From the NCBI RefSeq assembly GCF_004664715.2, contig NC_051072.1:28968994-29032993 (forward strand): DNA of 64,000 nucleotides, read 5' to 3'. The translations under genes and the position numbers were made by a program. This document shows, piece by piece, positions 45,297 to 57,351 of this stretch. How positions within the stretch are numbered: position 1 is the stretch's first letter; each line of letters begins with the position of its first letter. The DNA is from Peromyscus leucopus (taxonomy: Eukaryota; Chordata; Mammalia; Rodentia; Cricetidae). Below the pieces are notes generated by a model. The model was not told where the DNA came from and did no database searches. It saw only the letters and a program-made list of their open reading frames with translations.

Positions 45297-45635
45297 ACAT
45301 TCTTTTTTCACTCTTTCCTTAACTAGGAATTTAAGTCAAGTCTTCACTCTCCATATAGAGTTTCAAGTTGAGATTGAGCTACAAAATTTAGGACCTGGGC
45401 TCTGACGAGTGTTCTGCCTACAGGGAATAGGGATTTCCGTGACCGAGGACAACGTTTCCCGGGACCAAGACAACAAGGGCCCCACCGATCTCACCTGGAC
45501 ACCCACTCCCACACGCTGGAATCATAACAAAGATGAACTGAGATAAGGAGTGGATAAGGTCCCGTGAGAGTGGGTACCCACAACCCTCCCTTTTATTCAA
45601 CTTTGTTTTCAGTGGCTTCCGGATTTGCTTTTTGG
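45297..45635. other. Unassigned
   Basis: Nothing recognised. Confidence 0.35.
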
Positions 45636-45745
45636 CAGCCCTGGGGATTGACACTAGGCCCTCCTGCGGGATAAGCTAGGGCTCTCTCACTGAGCGATAG
45701 CCTCAGCCCTGTTTTCAACCTTTAAAATCACACACATATACCATG

Positions 45746-45786
<41 letters not shown>

Positions 45787-45787
45787 A
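45636..45787 (-). mobile_element. ID-like SINE and (CA)n array
   Basis: ccctggggattgacactagg, ctctctcactgagcgatagc, cctcagccct: reversed ID. The CA run of about 18 units occupies 45749-45785. Confidence 0.7.
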
Positions 45788-47334
45788 CACACACAGCCAT
45801 GTGATGTTTACTCAGTTGCCAAACACGTAAGTCTGCGACTCCGGTTTCACAATTTCGAAAGCAGGTGCTGTGAGCTACCAGGTTGGACAGCTTCCTTTTC
45901 TGTTGCCAGTTGTTGGGCAGCACTTGAGATGACAGGACTCTGTGTTTCATGTGGCACACAGGGGCAGGGAGGAGTGGGGGGGGGGGGCTGGGTCCCTGTC
46001 TTTGCTGCTGCTATAATACCAGGATCTCTTTTTAATCTAGTGATAATTTATGCCACAAGGAGACCGTGTTGCTGAGTAACTTGCAGGGTCAGCATTTCCC
46101 TGCCTGAACCCTATCACAGGAAGAAACAATGATATTACAAATGCTTAGGTTTGGGGTCCCTAGCCTCCTAGTACATAAAAGCCACGGCATGTGTAAGGAT
46201 TTCATTTCTAGACGGTTTCTGAACTGCAGAACTGTTCCATCTTCCTACTGGTGCTGTCTGATTGGAAGCCAAGCTCTTATCACCACACTACCCTGCTTGC
46301 TGACTCTGCGCATTTGTTAAAGGACTGTGACTAGCTCATTTTGAATCTGCCAGCATCCCGCAGAATGCCCACGCCGCCTTCTCCATGTACCCCTCCAGGT
46401 CTCTTCCCCATCCTCTCTACCCTTTCCCAGGCCTGGATCCCAAGAGGTCTCTTTACTCTGCGCTCCTAATTAGCTCTGCCCACGCAAGGCCCAGGCAAGA
46501 GGCTGAAAGAGAGGAGTGGGGGGAAATCAAGTCTGGTGCTGCCTGGCTTGGGGTCGTGCCTGGCAGTGGCCACATTCCTTCGCTGAAGGACACCAAGACC
46601 ATCGAGCACTGCTCCCTTGGGTGCAGCTCACCTCCCCCTCTGACTGGAGACTGTGCCCTCTCTTCCTCTTCAGACCTAGCACTAAAGCCTTAGTCCTCTG
46701 TAGCCTCCTTCTGGCGCCTCATCATCCTTCGTTATTTGTGGCTTATTTACGTTGCTTTTCTTCACAATTATTCTCTAATAAACTCTGCTCTTCTCCCTTG
46801 TGACAAATTCTTTCACATGTTTTTGTGAAAGATCCTAACCAATGAGAGGACACATTACTGTTTTTGCAAATGCATCGCCTACTCTTCAACCCGATATTCA
46901 ATCCAGAAAATGCCCAACTGGCAATTCAAAGATGAAAACGATCCTAAAGTCTTTCCCAAAGTGCAATACTTCAAAAGTGGACTTCAGCTTGGATCCCAGC
47001 TCTGCAGTCTGCTTAGGTTACTTAAGGCTTAAGCAAGAAGTCCTCTACAAATCGCCCACCTCGGGATGCTTACTGTTGTCCAAGAAAACAACACTGGAAA
47101 CACACACTCATCAAGACCTCACTGGAGACTGGAAGACTCCACCGCCACACCTGAATCCTGTAGCCTCTGGTTCTTTACAAATTCTCTCACATGACCAGAC
47201 AAGCACAGACATATATATTTGTAACACAGGTAAATGCACTTATACATATACATTATATGTACACTTACACATGTGTTCCCATACAGGTACACAAATGCAC
47301 ATCCATTCACAAAAACACACATACTGTCGTCTTA
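45788..47334. other. Unassigned
   Basis: About 1.5 kb. A G run at 45978-45988. The segment 46385-46800 has a LTR-like end (ctctaataaactctgctctt) but no partner features. ORFs of 102 and 165 codons lack any domain, and the latter ends in CA-rich repeat. Confidence 0.4.
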
Positions 47335-47347
47335 TATAGTATTTGAG

Positions 47348-47378
47348 ATCGCTTCTCGGCCTTTTGGCTAAGATCAAG
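47348..47378 (+). pseudogene. U2 snRNA retro-fragment (nt 1-31)
   Basis: The first 31 bases of U2 snRNA (atcgcttctcggccttttgg followed by ctaagatcaag) are present without mismatch to the sequence I know. tatagtatttgag lies immediately before (47335-47347) and after (47379-47391), a perfect 13-bp duplication. There is no A tail. It is too short to be a functional U2 gene and lacks any snRNA promoter context. Confidence 0.93.
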
Positions 47379-47391
47379 TATAGTATTTGAG

Positions 47392-48052
47392 GATGATTGG
47401 TGGCCAAACCTTCCACAGACATCATAATGCATAGATACTCAAAACCCTTCTATGAAATAACACTGAATTTGTTCGCACAAACCCGTTCATATTCTCCCAT
47501 GCATTTAAAAATCATCTCTAGGTTATTTATAATACCCAAGGGGATTTAAATGGCTATTATACTGTATTGTTCTGTCTGTTACAAATCTGTGGAGAGGGTT
47601 AAGATGTTTTCATTCATGCTTTTCAATGGTTGTCGAGTGTCTGCTCTTTGTCCTCTGGGTTGGAGACCACAGGGCTTCTCCGTGGGCAAGACAGACAAGG
47701 ACTCTGCCATCCAGGCTCTTACATCACAATGTGTGTTTTCTCAGTGATAGTCTTACCTGGAAATCCAATGGGGAAAATAAACAAAAAGGAAGAGAACAGG
47801 GACTAAAGTTCTGCTTACTTATCCCAGCTAAGCTTCCCGGTGGACTTTGGAAGATCCGCTTGAAGCTGGCTTGCATCAAGAAACATCGTCACACCTGCGA
47901 GGGACATCAGCCGAGAACCTGAGTGATTCCCAAGTCTGCAAGTCTTCTCTCTGTGCACCAGCTGCTGCTGCTGGTGCTGCACAGGCAGCCATTTCTGGCT
48001 GGGGCAGCTCTGGTGCGTGTTGGACTCTAGCTCACAGCTGCCCCTGCATCTA
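47392..48052. other. Unassigned
   Basis: No recognised feature. Overlapping ORFs on both strands at 47815-48221 run into the URR1 element. Confidence 0.4.
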
Positions 48053-48245
48053 CTGGTTCTCAACCTTCCTGGTGCTGGGACCCTTGAACACGGTTCCTCA
48101 TGTGGTGGTGACCTCCAACCATATGATGATTTCATTGCTACTTCATGACTGTAATTTTGCTACTGTTGTGAATTACAATGCAAGGATTTTTGGAGATAGA
48201 GGTTTGGCAAAGGGTTTCTGACCACAGGTTGAGAACTACTGACCT
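48053..48245 (+). mobile_element. URR1-type hAT DNA transposon, copy 2
   Basis: Starts ctggttctcaaccttcctgg and ends caggttgagaactactgacc. Inside, ttgctacttcatgactgtaa and tgctactgttgtgaattaca. Same orientation as copy 1 at 39437. Confidence 0.85.
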
Positions 48246-49190
48246 AGACCTTTGTCTTGAGCTTGTGAGGCCCTCCTTGTACAAAGGAGGTACGGGGCCC
48301 CTTCTTTCCTTGACTTCAGGTGGAAGGCCTTGGACTGTCCTTGGAATCAGCCTGAGACGAGGCTTTGGCTAGACTCTTATGACTGGCTGGCTTTCCTCTC
48401 TGCTTCTTCTGGTGGCCTTACTCCATGCAAGTTTCCCTTGTGGACATTCCCTTACACAGGAATCCTATCTCAGAACATGTTTGTAGAGGACACAACCCAA
48501 CACAACCATCTTATCGTGTTCCATCTAATTCATGAATAGCACAAAGTAAAAAAGCATAAGGATAATGAAAAAAAGAAAAAAGAAAAGAAAAGAAACCCAG
48601 AAGATAAGCACATTCTTTCTGTTAAGTGACCCGAGGAGACACAGGATCGGGAACAGTCCGTGTCTTTGGGCTCTGATTATGCTCTTTTACCTTTCATTGA
48701 AGTTCAGGTGACTTGGTGAGCAGATATACTGACACAGTTCTCTGAGTGTGTAACATGGATTCTGTAATTCTTTACCCATTTTTCAAGAGACAGATTGAAA
48801 TTCTTATGAGACTGAGCAGTAGATGAATTGTAAAGCATTAGAAAACATTGTCACTTTTTGTTTTTAATTCCCTTGAATACTTGAAATGTGTGCCCATAGT
48901 CATATTTTAGTTCCAGGAACAAGACAGAAATATATAAAACAGGACAATTTTGTTTTTCACAAATTACTCATTTTTAAGATGACTTTAATGAAGACTACAA
49001 CGAGGTGGGGTGTTTGTTTAAAATAAATGTTTACATTGCAGAAAAAAAATATCGTGGTGCTTTAGGGTATCTGTGCTTTGTCAGCACTGTGGTTAGGGAA
49101 GACTGTCCACAGGAATCTTGTGGTTTTAAGAAGAGGATTCAGCACAAATTGGAAATCTTCATTTTTCTGAGTTGTCTTAGGAGAAAAGTG
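48246..49190. other. Unassigned
   Basis: A-rich tract at 48566-48597. Otherwise nothing recognised. Confidence 0.4.
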
Positions 49191-49193
49191 TGA

Positions 49194-49239
<46 letters not shown>
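49194..49239. repeat. (TG)n microsatellite
   Basis: About 22 TG units. Confidence 0.95.
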
Positions 49240-49240
<1 letters not shown>

Positions 49241-49706
49241 CGCATCAGTGTGCACATGTAGCTGGCCCTCTGTACCCCTATCTGTGACCCCATAGGTTCC
49301 CCCATCTGTGCATTCAGCTAACCACAGATGAAAAATATTAGAAAAAACTTGCAAATGTTCTACTCATTTTCAGACTTTTTTTTCTTGCCATCATTCTCTC
49401 TCACTGTTGCATTGGAAGAAACTTAAGATCAGAGACTTGACCAAGCTCCTGCAGGTCACCTGTACTGATCTGAGTTCGGTATCTGGACTGTCTTGAAAGG
49501 AAATGTGTCTTGGCTTATGTTCATACCTTTCCCCCTCCTGTAGCAAAATAAATATGCAAATATCAGAAATGACTTTAAAAAGTAGAATCATTCATTCATT
49601 AGACAATCAGCCCACCTGGAGCTTGTAACTTTGTACGAAATTAAAATAAAAACCTCTCACCAGGCGTAAAGGTACCCTGATAGACCAGTGTGCTAGGACA
49701 GGCCAC
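49240..49706. other. Unassigned, weak MIR-like match near 49420-49500
   Basis: gaccaagctcctgcaggtca resembles the MIR core. The rest is unassigned. Confidence 0.35.
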
Positions 49707-50179
49707 TGTTGTACCCAGATCGTAACCCCCAGAGAGACCACCAAGGACGAGCATACCAGAATGCAAAAGCAAGGTTTATCTGTTACAAGTCATGACAGGA
49801 AACTCAACTCAAGCCATCTCAAGTGAGGCAGAGAAGAGTTACTCTTTCTTGGGGAAGTTAGTTTTTATAGGCAAAACCCATAAAATTTCTTAGAGGGGAG
49901 GGCGTTAGTACAGGTCTATCCTTGATTGGTCCAGTTTTTCCTGGGCCTGGACTTTATCTTATTCTAGCTTATCTGTTTGCCCTGTCAGGAGTTTTACAAC
50001 TCATCTCCGGGGTCTGGTCATGTTATCTCCGGAGAGGGCATTTTGTGGTTAATTGGTTACCATCAGACATTCTGACTTTGTTCTTTTGAGTTCCTGGGGC
50101 TGGCGCCATCATTTCTGGTGACTTGAAACTGGCCTGGGTCTATTGAGATATCTTTGTCTAAGACCCCCTTTTTGAGACA
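49707..50179 (-). mobile_element. ERV LTR, gammaretrovirus-like organisation
   Basis: On the minus strand: TGTCTCAAAAAGGGGG start, ggaccaatcaagg (CCAAT box), ttgcctataaaaacta (TATA), cagataaaccttgcttttgc (degenerate poly(A) signal) and gatctgggtacaaca end. 473 bp. No target duplication or internal genes found. A second LTR-like piece with a related R region lies at 50195-50320. Confidence 0.65.
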
Positions 50180-50320
50180 ATAGAGTGAGGGTCTTGTTGT
50201 GCCTAGATGGCGTCCCCAAAGCTGCCACTGGAGACTTTAGGTACAGAATGCAAAAGTAAGGTGTATTCTAAGTTTACAAGCCTCCAGGGAGGCTCTTCCA
50301 AATCTCTCACTCACAGCAGA

Positions 50321-51430
50321 GAGGTTGGAAGGAGCGCTCCCCTTTCTTTGTGAGGCCTAAAAGCACAGACCATATAATTTATTTTAACCCGCCTCCCTTT
50401 TTTTAGTCTTTTAGTCGAATATCCTGACTCTGTGTTTTCCAAAGTCCCTGTAGCAGATACAGCCACCTGGGGAAAAGAGGTCTAAGTTCTTATCTACACT
50501 TAGGAATCCTGGTTTAAGCTTCTCTTTGTCTGTAGGGAATAGAGTGGGGGGTTTTACTGAGGTATCACAGCCACGTCTGCACACCCTCACTGGGTCTGGT
50601 TCACGGGCTCTCCAACACTGATTACCCCGAGGCAATCTGGCACCAGATCTCGCCTGCCACTCTTCTCCTCCCACAGGTTCCCAAGTATTTAAGATCCATA
50701 ATCTTGCACTCAAAATGCACCCCCATATCCAGTGAAACAGGATGAACCGACCCCTAAGTTTGGCATAAGTTTCTGTTTGCTCTTGGGAGTTACCCTTCCT
50801 CTTCCTCAGACCTCAGAGGAGGAAGCACCACCCTAAGACCACATTCTGACCCTGGGATGAAAACAGGAAACTGCTAAGAGCAGATCTCAGTCTTCCATGG
50901 GCTCATAAACCAGGAAAAGTAACTTTGGTGAACAAGCTAATCTAGACTAATAACTAGTCCAGTAAAGTAACTAATGAGCCATTACTTTTCAGTAACAGTT
51001 AAAAACTAGGAGACCTGAGCTTCTGGCCTTGTGTTCAATGTAGAAAGTAACTGAGAGAGGAAGAAAAGCTGAAACCTTACCAGCTAGATGCTCATTTAGA
51101 GCTAATTACCCCAAACAAGAAACCTATTGTTAAAGAGGAGAGAGGTTAACAGACAATCACATGGTGCTGTAAAGCAGCAGAAAAAGGCATCTTTTGAGCC
51201 TCTGGAGTAGACAAATTGGGACTTTGGTAAGGAAGAAAAGATGCTGGGATTTAAGTGCTTGGAAGATTGAAAGAGGAAGGTTGAATCCACCAGGCCTGAA
51301 TGATTGATAAATACTGTGTCTCAGAAGGAAAGAGAGAGGAGAGGGAAAAGAGTGTTGTTTGGGGGGGAGTGTTATTGTTGTTGTTGTGGGGGGGGTTGTT
51401 GTTTTTGTTTCTTTGTTTGGGAGCTTTTTG
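50321..51430. other. Unassigned
   Basis: No confident feature. May include ERV-derived sequence adjoining the LTR. Confidence 0.35.
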
Positions 51431-51433
51431 TTG

Positions 51434-51583
51434 TTGTTGTTTTGAAATAGGGTTTCTCTGTGTAACAGCCTTAGCTGTCCTGGAACTCGATCTGTAGACC
51501 TTACTGCCTCAAACTCACAGAGATCCACCTGCCTCTGCCTCCCGAGTACTGAGATTGAAGGTTTGGGCCACCACCACCAGGCA
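51434..51583 (-). mobile_element. B1 SINE
   Basis: GTT-rich tail, ttgaaatagggtttctctgt, cttagctgtcctggaactcg, ccaccaccaccaggc. Confidence 0.9.
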
Positions 51584-51829
51584 AGAGTGTCACATTTTAA
51601 TAGACTAAAATTCTATATGCACACAGCGGAAGAGAAAACAGGAAAATCTGAAGCCTATCACTGCTGGCACCACAGAGGAAAGGAAATACAATACACAAGC
51701 CAGGCTAGCAGAAGAAAAATGTCTGAATGTTTTGCCTTAGTTTACCAACGTTGTTCTCTCCCAAAGCTAATGGAGACCTACCAAGCAGAGACACATGCAA
51801 GATGGAGTTGAAGATTAAATAGTTATAAT

Positions 51830-52036
51830 TATAGCTCTCCTTAGGCATGATAAAAGATAAATTAGACATAGAACTTTAGGCTCACAAAAATAGGATAGAT
51901 AGTAGAATATTTTCTAATTTTGCCAAATATAAATAGACTAGATATTGTAATTCTTGCTTGATAACTGTTTTGTTATATATAATTTTACTGTGTTAAAATT
52001 AAAACCTTCCTTTTTGATTAGACAGAAAAGGGGAAG
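51830..52036 (+). mobile_element. 3' end of ERV internal region with polypurine tract
   Basis: AT-rich sequence ending in agacagaaaaggggaagtg, a polypurine tract directly before the LTR starting at 52037. It shows that this LTR is the 3' LTR of a mostly lost provirus. No readable retroviral protein remains. Confidence 0.6.
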
Positions 52037-52392
52037 TGCTGGGGGATGTCATTCTGTATACTGTGGATATGTGTGGCTCTCATTGGATAATAAAGCTGCA
52101 TTGGCCTATGGCAGGGCAGGATGAAGTTAGGTGGTACATTCAAACTGAAGATGAGTGGAAGAAGGGTGGAGTCAAAGGAGATGCCAGCCCACTGCCCAAG
52201 GAGCAACAAGAGGCCAGCAGACCGGTAATGCCATGGCTATATGGCAACATTAATAGAAATGGGTTGATTTAAGTTAAAACCGCTAGCTAACAAGAAGCTA
52301 ATACAGTTTGTAAGTAATATAAGCCTCTGTTTGTTTACTTGGGACTGAGAGGCTGTGGGACGAGGCAAGACACAGGAAAACTTCCAACTACA
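52037..52392 (+). mobile_element. ERV LTR, family 'R1' copy C (3' LTR)
   Basis: 356 bp, TG...CA. tctcattggataataaagct, gcagggcaggatgaagttag, agaaatgggttgatttaagt and cttccaactaca. Same family as 21376, 22995 and 56241. Confidence 0.78.
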
Positions 52393-52417
52393 GTAAAAGA
52401 AAAAAAAAATGGAGAGA

Positions 52418-52917
52418 TGTAGCAGGAATCTTAGATGGTCTTATTAATAAAATCAAACCTGGAGCCAGATATTGTGGTGAATGCTGGAAGAGCAGAGAAG
52501 CAGAACAAGACACAGCTACCTCACCTTGCCAGTTCCTCAGCTGATCCTGTTTCCTCGGACCGAAAATCTCTGAGTCCTCATCCAGAAGGAATCTCAGCTG
52601 AACTGCTGCTCCAAAGCCTAAAAGCTTAACCAGCCAAATGCTGCTAGTTTCTGGTCTTCACACCTTATATACCTTTCTGCCATCACTCCCTGGGATTAAA
52701 GGCTCACTTTCTGGGATTAAAGGTATGAGTCACCAAGCTTGGCTGTATCCTTGAACACACAGAGATCCAGGTAGATCTCTGCCTCTGGAATGTTAGGATT
52801 AAAGGTGTGTGCTACCACTGCCTATCCTCTATGTTTAATATTGTGGCTGTTCTGTTCTCTGATCCCAGATAAGTTTATTAGCATGCACAATATTTCGGGG
52901 AACACAATACCACCACA
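52418..52917 (+). mobile_element. ERV LTR, family 'R2' copy 1
   Basis: 500 bp from tgtagcaggaatcttagatg to aacacaataccaccaca. Perfect 6-bp duplication gagaga on both sides (52412-52417 and 52918-52923). It carries an internal B1-like stretch (ctgggattaaaggtatgagt, aacacacagagatccaggta). Confidence 0.8.
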
Positions 52918-54258
52918 GAGAGAGAATGGAATGAAGAGATGGATTTGTTCAGAACAAAGAAAAGCATACAGAAGGGTGAGACAGCTCATACTCTGATAGC
53001 TAGACCCAAGCTAGGACTGGCCCACATCTTGCCTCAGGCACATATCACTCATCTGCATATGTAGCTGGACAGAGCCCTGCTAAGCCTCCAAGGATGCTGT
53101 GAAGCCTGATCATTGTTTCTTCAATGAGTTAGTCTTCCTGTGGACCAGGAGCTAATGGACTCAATCCTACCCTCTTCCCATACCAAATCAGGACATACCA
53201 AAGACTTGGTCTTGAAGGGGCCTTAGATGTAGCCAAATCTTACCTGGTAGAGCAGACACTGGGACTCCAAAAGGTTTGAAGACTTGCCCTGTCACACACC
53301 TAAGTGATGACACAGCCTGAAGTTGAACCCAGTGTTTTACTCATCTTCAATATGAAGCATGTGGATACTTGTCCTGAAATTTCTGGAGGAATAGAGGAAA
53401 GTGACCAATCTTGCAATGTCCTATAGGATGCAAACTTTTAAAGGAATTTAAAAAGCCTGGACTCAGATCCAAACTCTAGTACAGGACAGTCTTGGTCTAG
53501 GGACTGAACGTCACAGACCTCCAACTGTACCACCCAGAAATTAAGATCATACTGCATAGGCTTTCCTGAACACAAAGTGAGGTAGCATGTAATATTGCTA
53601 GTGTGAGCTGCCAACACTGCAGGTACTTGGTACTGGTTCCTAAATGGTTAAGCTGTGGCAGCCACTGAATTTCAGGTTACTAAAGAGAACTAAAAAATGT
53701 CAAGAGCCTTGAGAAAGCACACACTTCCAAGAGGAAAGGGGAAGACTGGTTAGCTTCGTGTCCTAGATAATTTCAAGACTAGCTAAAACTCAAAATCTTA
53801 TAGGGTCTATCAGAGGCCAGAGGAAAGCAGTGAGACCCCCTCCTGGCTGTTTTATTGAATTCCATTCTTGACCTTCTACCCACAGAGGACTCAGGACCAG
53901 AAGAAAGAGCACAGAAAGTGATAAGCACCAAGCAGAAAGGCTTTGTCCTTGAGATGAAAACAGGATCCTCGTGACAACAGTGAGCTCACAGGACAGCATA
54001 CTGACTCCAGGCATTTAAAAGGAAAGCAAGCAAAGAAGGATAACCCTAAAAAGTCAACAGCAGATTTCAGCAAGTGCCCATTTTTTCCACAGCCACAAAG
54101 TTATCAGGCTGAACAAAAGCTGCGGGTGGTCTCTGCTTGATGACAGGCTTTTTCTGGAATTTCAGCTTTGGCTTTGTTGGCCAATATGCATAGCTACGCA
54201 TGTTTTGAATTATTGTAACCCTAAAGCTAACTATCCAAAACACAAAAATAAAATTCTC
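52918..54258. other. Unassigned, MIR-like at about 53214-53340
   Basis: gtttgaagacttgccctgtc followed by acacctaagtgatgacacag fits the MIR core. The rest is unassigned. Confidence 0.4.
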
Positions 54259-54261
54259 TCA

Positions 54262-54393
54262 AGAGGTGGTGGCGCATACCTTTAATCCCAGTGGAGGCAG
54301 AGGCAAGTGGGTCTCTGTGAGTTCAAGGCTAGCCTAGACTACAAAGCAAGTTCCAGGACCCTGTCTCAAAAAGCTTAAATAAATAAATAAACC
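54262..54393 (+). mobile_element. B1 SINE
   Basis: aagaggtggtggcgcatacc, tttaatcccagtggaggcag, aggaccctgtctcaaaaagc with (AAAT)n tail. Small internal deletion. Confidence 0.9.
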
Positions 54394-55335
54394 CTCTCAT
54401 TTGAGTATTTCATGGAGGGAAGCATGGAAGTGAGTAAACATCCTTTCTTTTTTAAAGGCAAGTATTTAAAATTTGGAGTGCCAATTCTAGCAAAAAAAAA
54501 AAAAAATTACATTTAGCCCTTTCAATGGAAATGAAGAGATGAGGAAAAATAACATGTTGACGTACATCTAGTTCTTCTTTAGGATAATCCACACCTAAAA
54601 ATATTAGATTTCAGAAAAGTGGAAGCAATTTGTAGGCATGCTCTTTGTGACCATGTTCTTGGGTCAAGTGTCCAGCTCTTAAGTATAAAACGAGGTGCAA
54701 TGAGCACTCAGAAGTTCACTATTTCTTTAGTTTCCTTCTCTGGAGATGCATGTGCATGAGGCACAGTAGAGGTGTACTTACTTATGCAGGGCATTTGTTT
54801 GTTTGTTTCTGTTTCTAACGCTGTCATGAATTTTTCATAAGAGACAGTAGGTAAGAGCATAAAAAATACATAAATACAGTAAAGGGGTAAGATCCAATGT
54901 GAAGCTCCACAGCTTCAGAATGGCTACTCTAATTGTACAGAAGTTCTTTGTGATGTATAGCCTTTGAATCTGGTTGATTTCTGTGTGATTTTTTTATTTG
55001 CAAGTTTTTTATAATAAAATTTATAAAAAATTAAATTAAAAGGAAGAGAACAGGCTCCTAAAAAAATGTCCTTTAACCTCTACATGTTCATCCATATCAT
55101 ACACACTCATGCATACTAAATAAATAAGTCATAGCATTAATATTATCATTTTTATTATTTTTTTGCAAGCAGGTACGATGCCTGCATGTACATCTGGGAA
55201 TGTCTAATTTCCTTGGAGACCATAAGAGGGCATTGCATCCTCCTCACCCCACTCCCACCTCCCTGAAACTAAAGTGGAGGGTCTTTAGCTACTGGGGACA
55301 TGTGCAGAAGGAACTGAAGTACTATTTGTGGGGCC
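54394..55335. other. Unassigned, AT-rich
   Basis: A run at 54493-54506. Nothing else recognised. Confidence 0.35.
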
Positions 55336-55337
55336 CA

Positions 55338-55600
55338 GAGCTCTAGCAAGAATTATTTGTTATAAGAGTGAGCTCAGCTCTGACTTCCCATTTTATGGTA
55401 CCATTTCTCTTCCTCTCACATATGTTCCCATTGTGGTGCCATCTGCTATCACGATGATGATACATACAGCCAAGGGGTCCTTCACAAGAACTGGCCCTTT
55501 GCCAGTTGGTCACTGAGCCTCCTAAACCGTAAGCTGCCTGAGCCTCTTCCCTTTGTAAGTGCTCTGTACTCCTTTTCATTACTGTAATGTTATTATATTA
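55338..55600 (+). mobile_element. MaLR-type LTR remnant
   Basis: ttataagagtgagctcagct, atcacgatgatgatacatac, cctaaaccgtaagctgcctg follow the 3' half of MaLR LTRs. Confidence 0.5.
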
Positions 55601-55734
55601 TTTTATATTAATAATATTAATTTAATATGATAATATTAAAGTACTTGGGAGGATGTAGGTAGAGTAATACATGCAAAGGCTACACCATTTTAATAAAGAA
55701 CTTGAGCATTTGCAGATGTTTTAAATTTTTTATA

Positions 55735-55957
55735 ATATTTATTTATTTTTAATTTATGTGTATGGGTGTTTTGCCTGCATGTATGTCTGTACACCAGGTG
55801 CATGTCTAGTACCTGCAGAGACCAGAAGGGGGCATTGGAACCCCTAGAACTGAATTACAGATGGTTGTGAACTGTAATGTGGGTGTTAGAAATCAAACCT
55901 GGATCCACTGGAAGAGCAGCCAGAGCTCCTGACCACTGAATCATCTCTCCAGCCCCA
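55735..55957 (-). mobile_element. B3 SINE
   Basis: tttatgtgtatgggtgtttt, gcctgcatgtatgtctgtac, gaagagcagccagagctcct and atcatctctccagcccc: reversed, near complete. Confidence 0.92.
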
Positions 55958-56240
55958 TATCTGCAGATTTTGTTACCTATGGGATAAAAACTAACTTCAT
56001 CCTCATGTTCTGAGAAGTATCTCTACCTTGGTAGCATTCGATCCAGAATGTGGCCAGAACTTCTGAGCTACACTTACAAAAACCACAGAAGCCCTCGAAA
56101 TATTAGAGATGACCAAGAACAGAATACACACAGGTGAAAGACAAGAGCAGCTTGAATGAAGCCCGTCTGTATAACTGATTAAAATAATAAGAGATTTAAG
56201 GAATAATGGCCTCAGACACATTGCCAGAGTGAACCATCCA
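55958..56240. other. Unassigned
   Basis: Nothing recognised. Confidence 0.35.
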
Positions 56241-56592
56241 TGTAGTCAGAAGTTTTCCTGTGTCCCACCAGTCCTCAGCCACTCAGACCCAAGTAAACAC
56301 ACAGAGGCTTATATTAATTAAAACTGCTCAGCCATTAGCTCAGGCCTACCACTGACTAGCTCTTACATTTAAACTCAGCCCATTTCTGTTAATCTATATG
56401 TTGCCATGTGTTCTGTGTCTTTACCTGTGTGCCATTACATGATGCTCCCTGGACAGCACACTGGCATCTCCTGACTCAGCCTTCCTCTTCCCAAAATTCT
56501 CCTTGCCTGCTTATCCTGCCTATACTTCCTGCCTAGCTACTGGCCAATCAGCATTTTATTAAACCAGTGTACAAAAGCATTATCCCACAGCA
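56241..56592 (-). mobile_element. ERV LTR, family 'R1' copy D
   Basis: tgtagtcagaagttttcctg at the left, ttaaaactgctcagccatta, tactggccaatcagcatttt and tatcccacagca at the right. The flanks catcca/caccct are a weak duplication. Confidence 0.75.
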
Positions 56593-56772
56593 CACCCTTA
56601 TGCCTTTCTCCATGTATTAATGGTAGTATAATCAACTCACTAAGTTTTGTTAGAGAATAAAGAGTATCCCTTTGGCCAGGATATGATTTTATTTGTGCTA
56701 ATCATCTGGTCTCTCAATAATTACTTTTGGTGTTTTTTTGGAGGGGTGGGTTTGTTTTGTTTTGGTTTGTTT

Positions 56773-56915
56773 TTTTCAAGACAGGATTTGTTTTTCTGTG
56801 TATCCCTGGCTGTTCTGGAACTCACTATGTAGACCAGGCTATCCTCAAACTCAGAGATCCACCTGCCTCTGCCTCCCAAGTGCTGGGATTAAAAGCATAT
56901 GTCACCATGCCTGGC
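56773..56915 (-). mobile_element. B1 SINE
   Basis: tttttcaagacaggatttgt, tatccctggctgttctggaa, ccaagtgctgggattaaaag, catgcctggc. Confidence 0.92.
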
Positions 56916-57017
56916 TTTAAATTTAGTTTTTTTAAGCATATTTTCTTACTTTTAAATATTATCTTTGCTTGTTGCAGAAATTTCTTTTAAATACTACAAC
57001 ACATAAAGGTTTTCACA

Positions 57018-57311
57018 GGGGTAGGAGAGATGGCTCAGCAGTTAAGAGCACTTTTGCTCTTGCAGAGGATCCAGGTTAGAGTCCCAGTACCTATATCAGG
57101 TGATTCATATCTGCTGGTAACTCTATTTCCAGGGGATCCATACCCTCTCTAGGACCTGCACATATGCAGTGCACATACAGACAAGTAGGTACGTATACAT
57201 ACATATGCATATATATAAAATGAATACATCTTTTTAAAGGTTTTAATAAATGTATACTCTTTAGTGAAAAATTCAATACCAGAAACACACACACACACAC
57301 ACACACACACA
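57018..57311 (+). mobile_element. B2/B3 SINE followed by (CA)n
   Basis: ggtaggagagatggctcagc, agttaagagcacttttgctc, then CA-rich tail. The CA microsatellite lies at 57284-57311. Confidence 0.88.
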
Positions 57312-57351
57312 AAGGTGACAAAACTTAGTTCATTATAGTATTACTTAAACT

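Noticed and set aside
45051..45405. Lys/Glu-rich ORFs of 80-110 codons
   Set aside because: Translations of a (GAAA)n microsatellite in several frames.
46842..47339. 165-codon plus-strand ORF
   Set aside because: No domain, no splice support, and the C-terminal part is CA-rich alternating sequence.
47348..47378. Functional U2 snRNA gene
   Set aside because: Only 31 nt of U2, no Sm site, no stem-loops III/IV, no PSE/3' box context, and target duplications on both sides.
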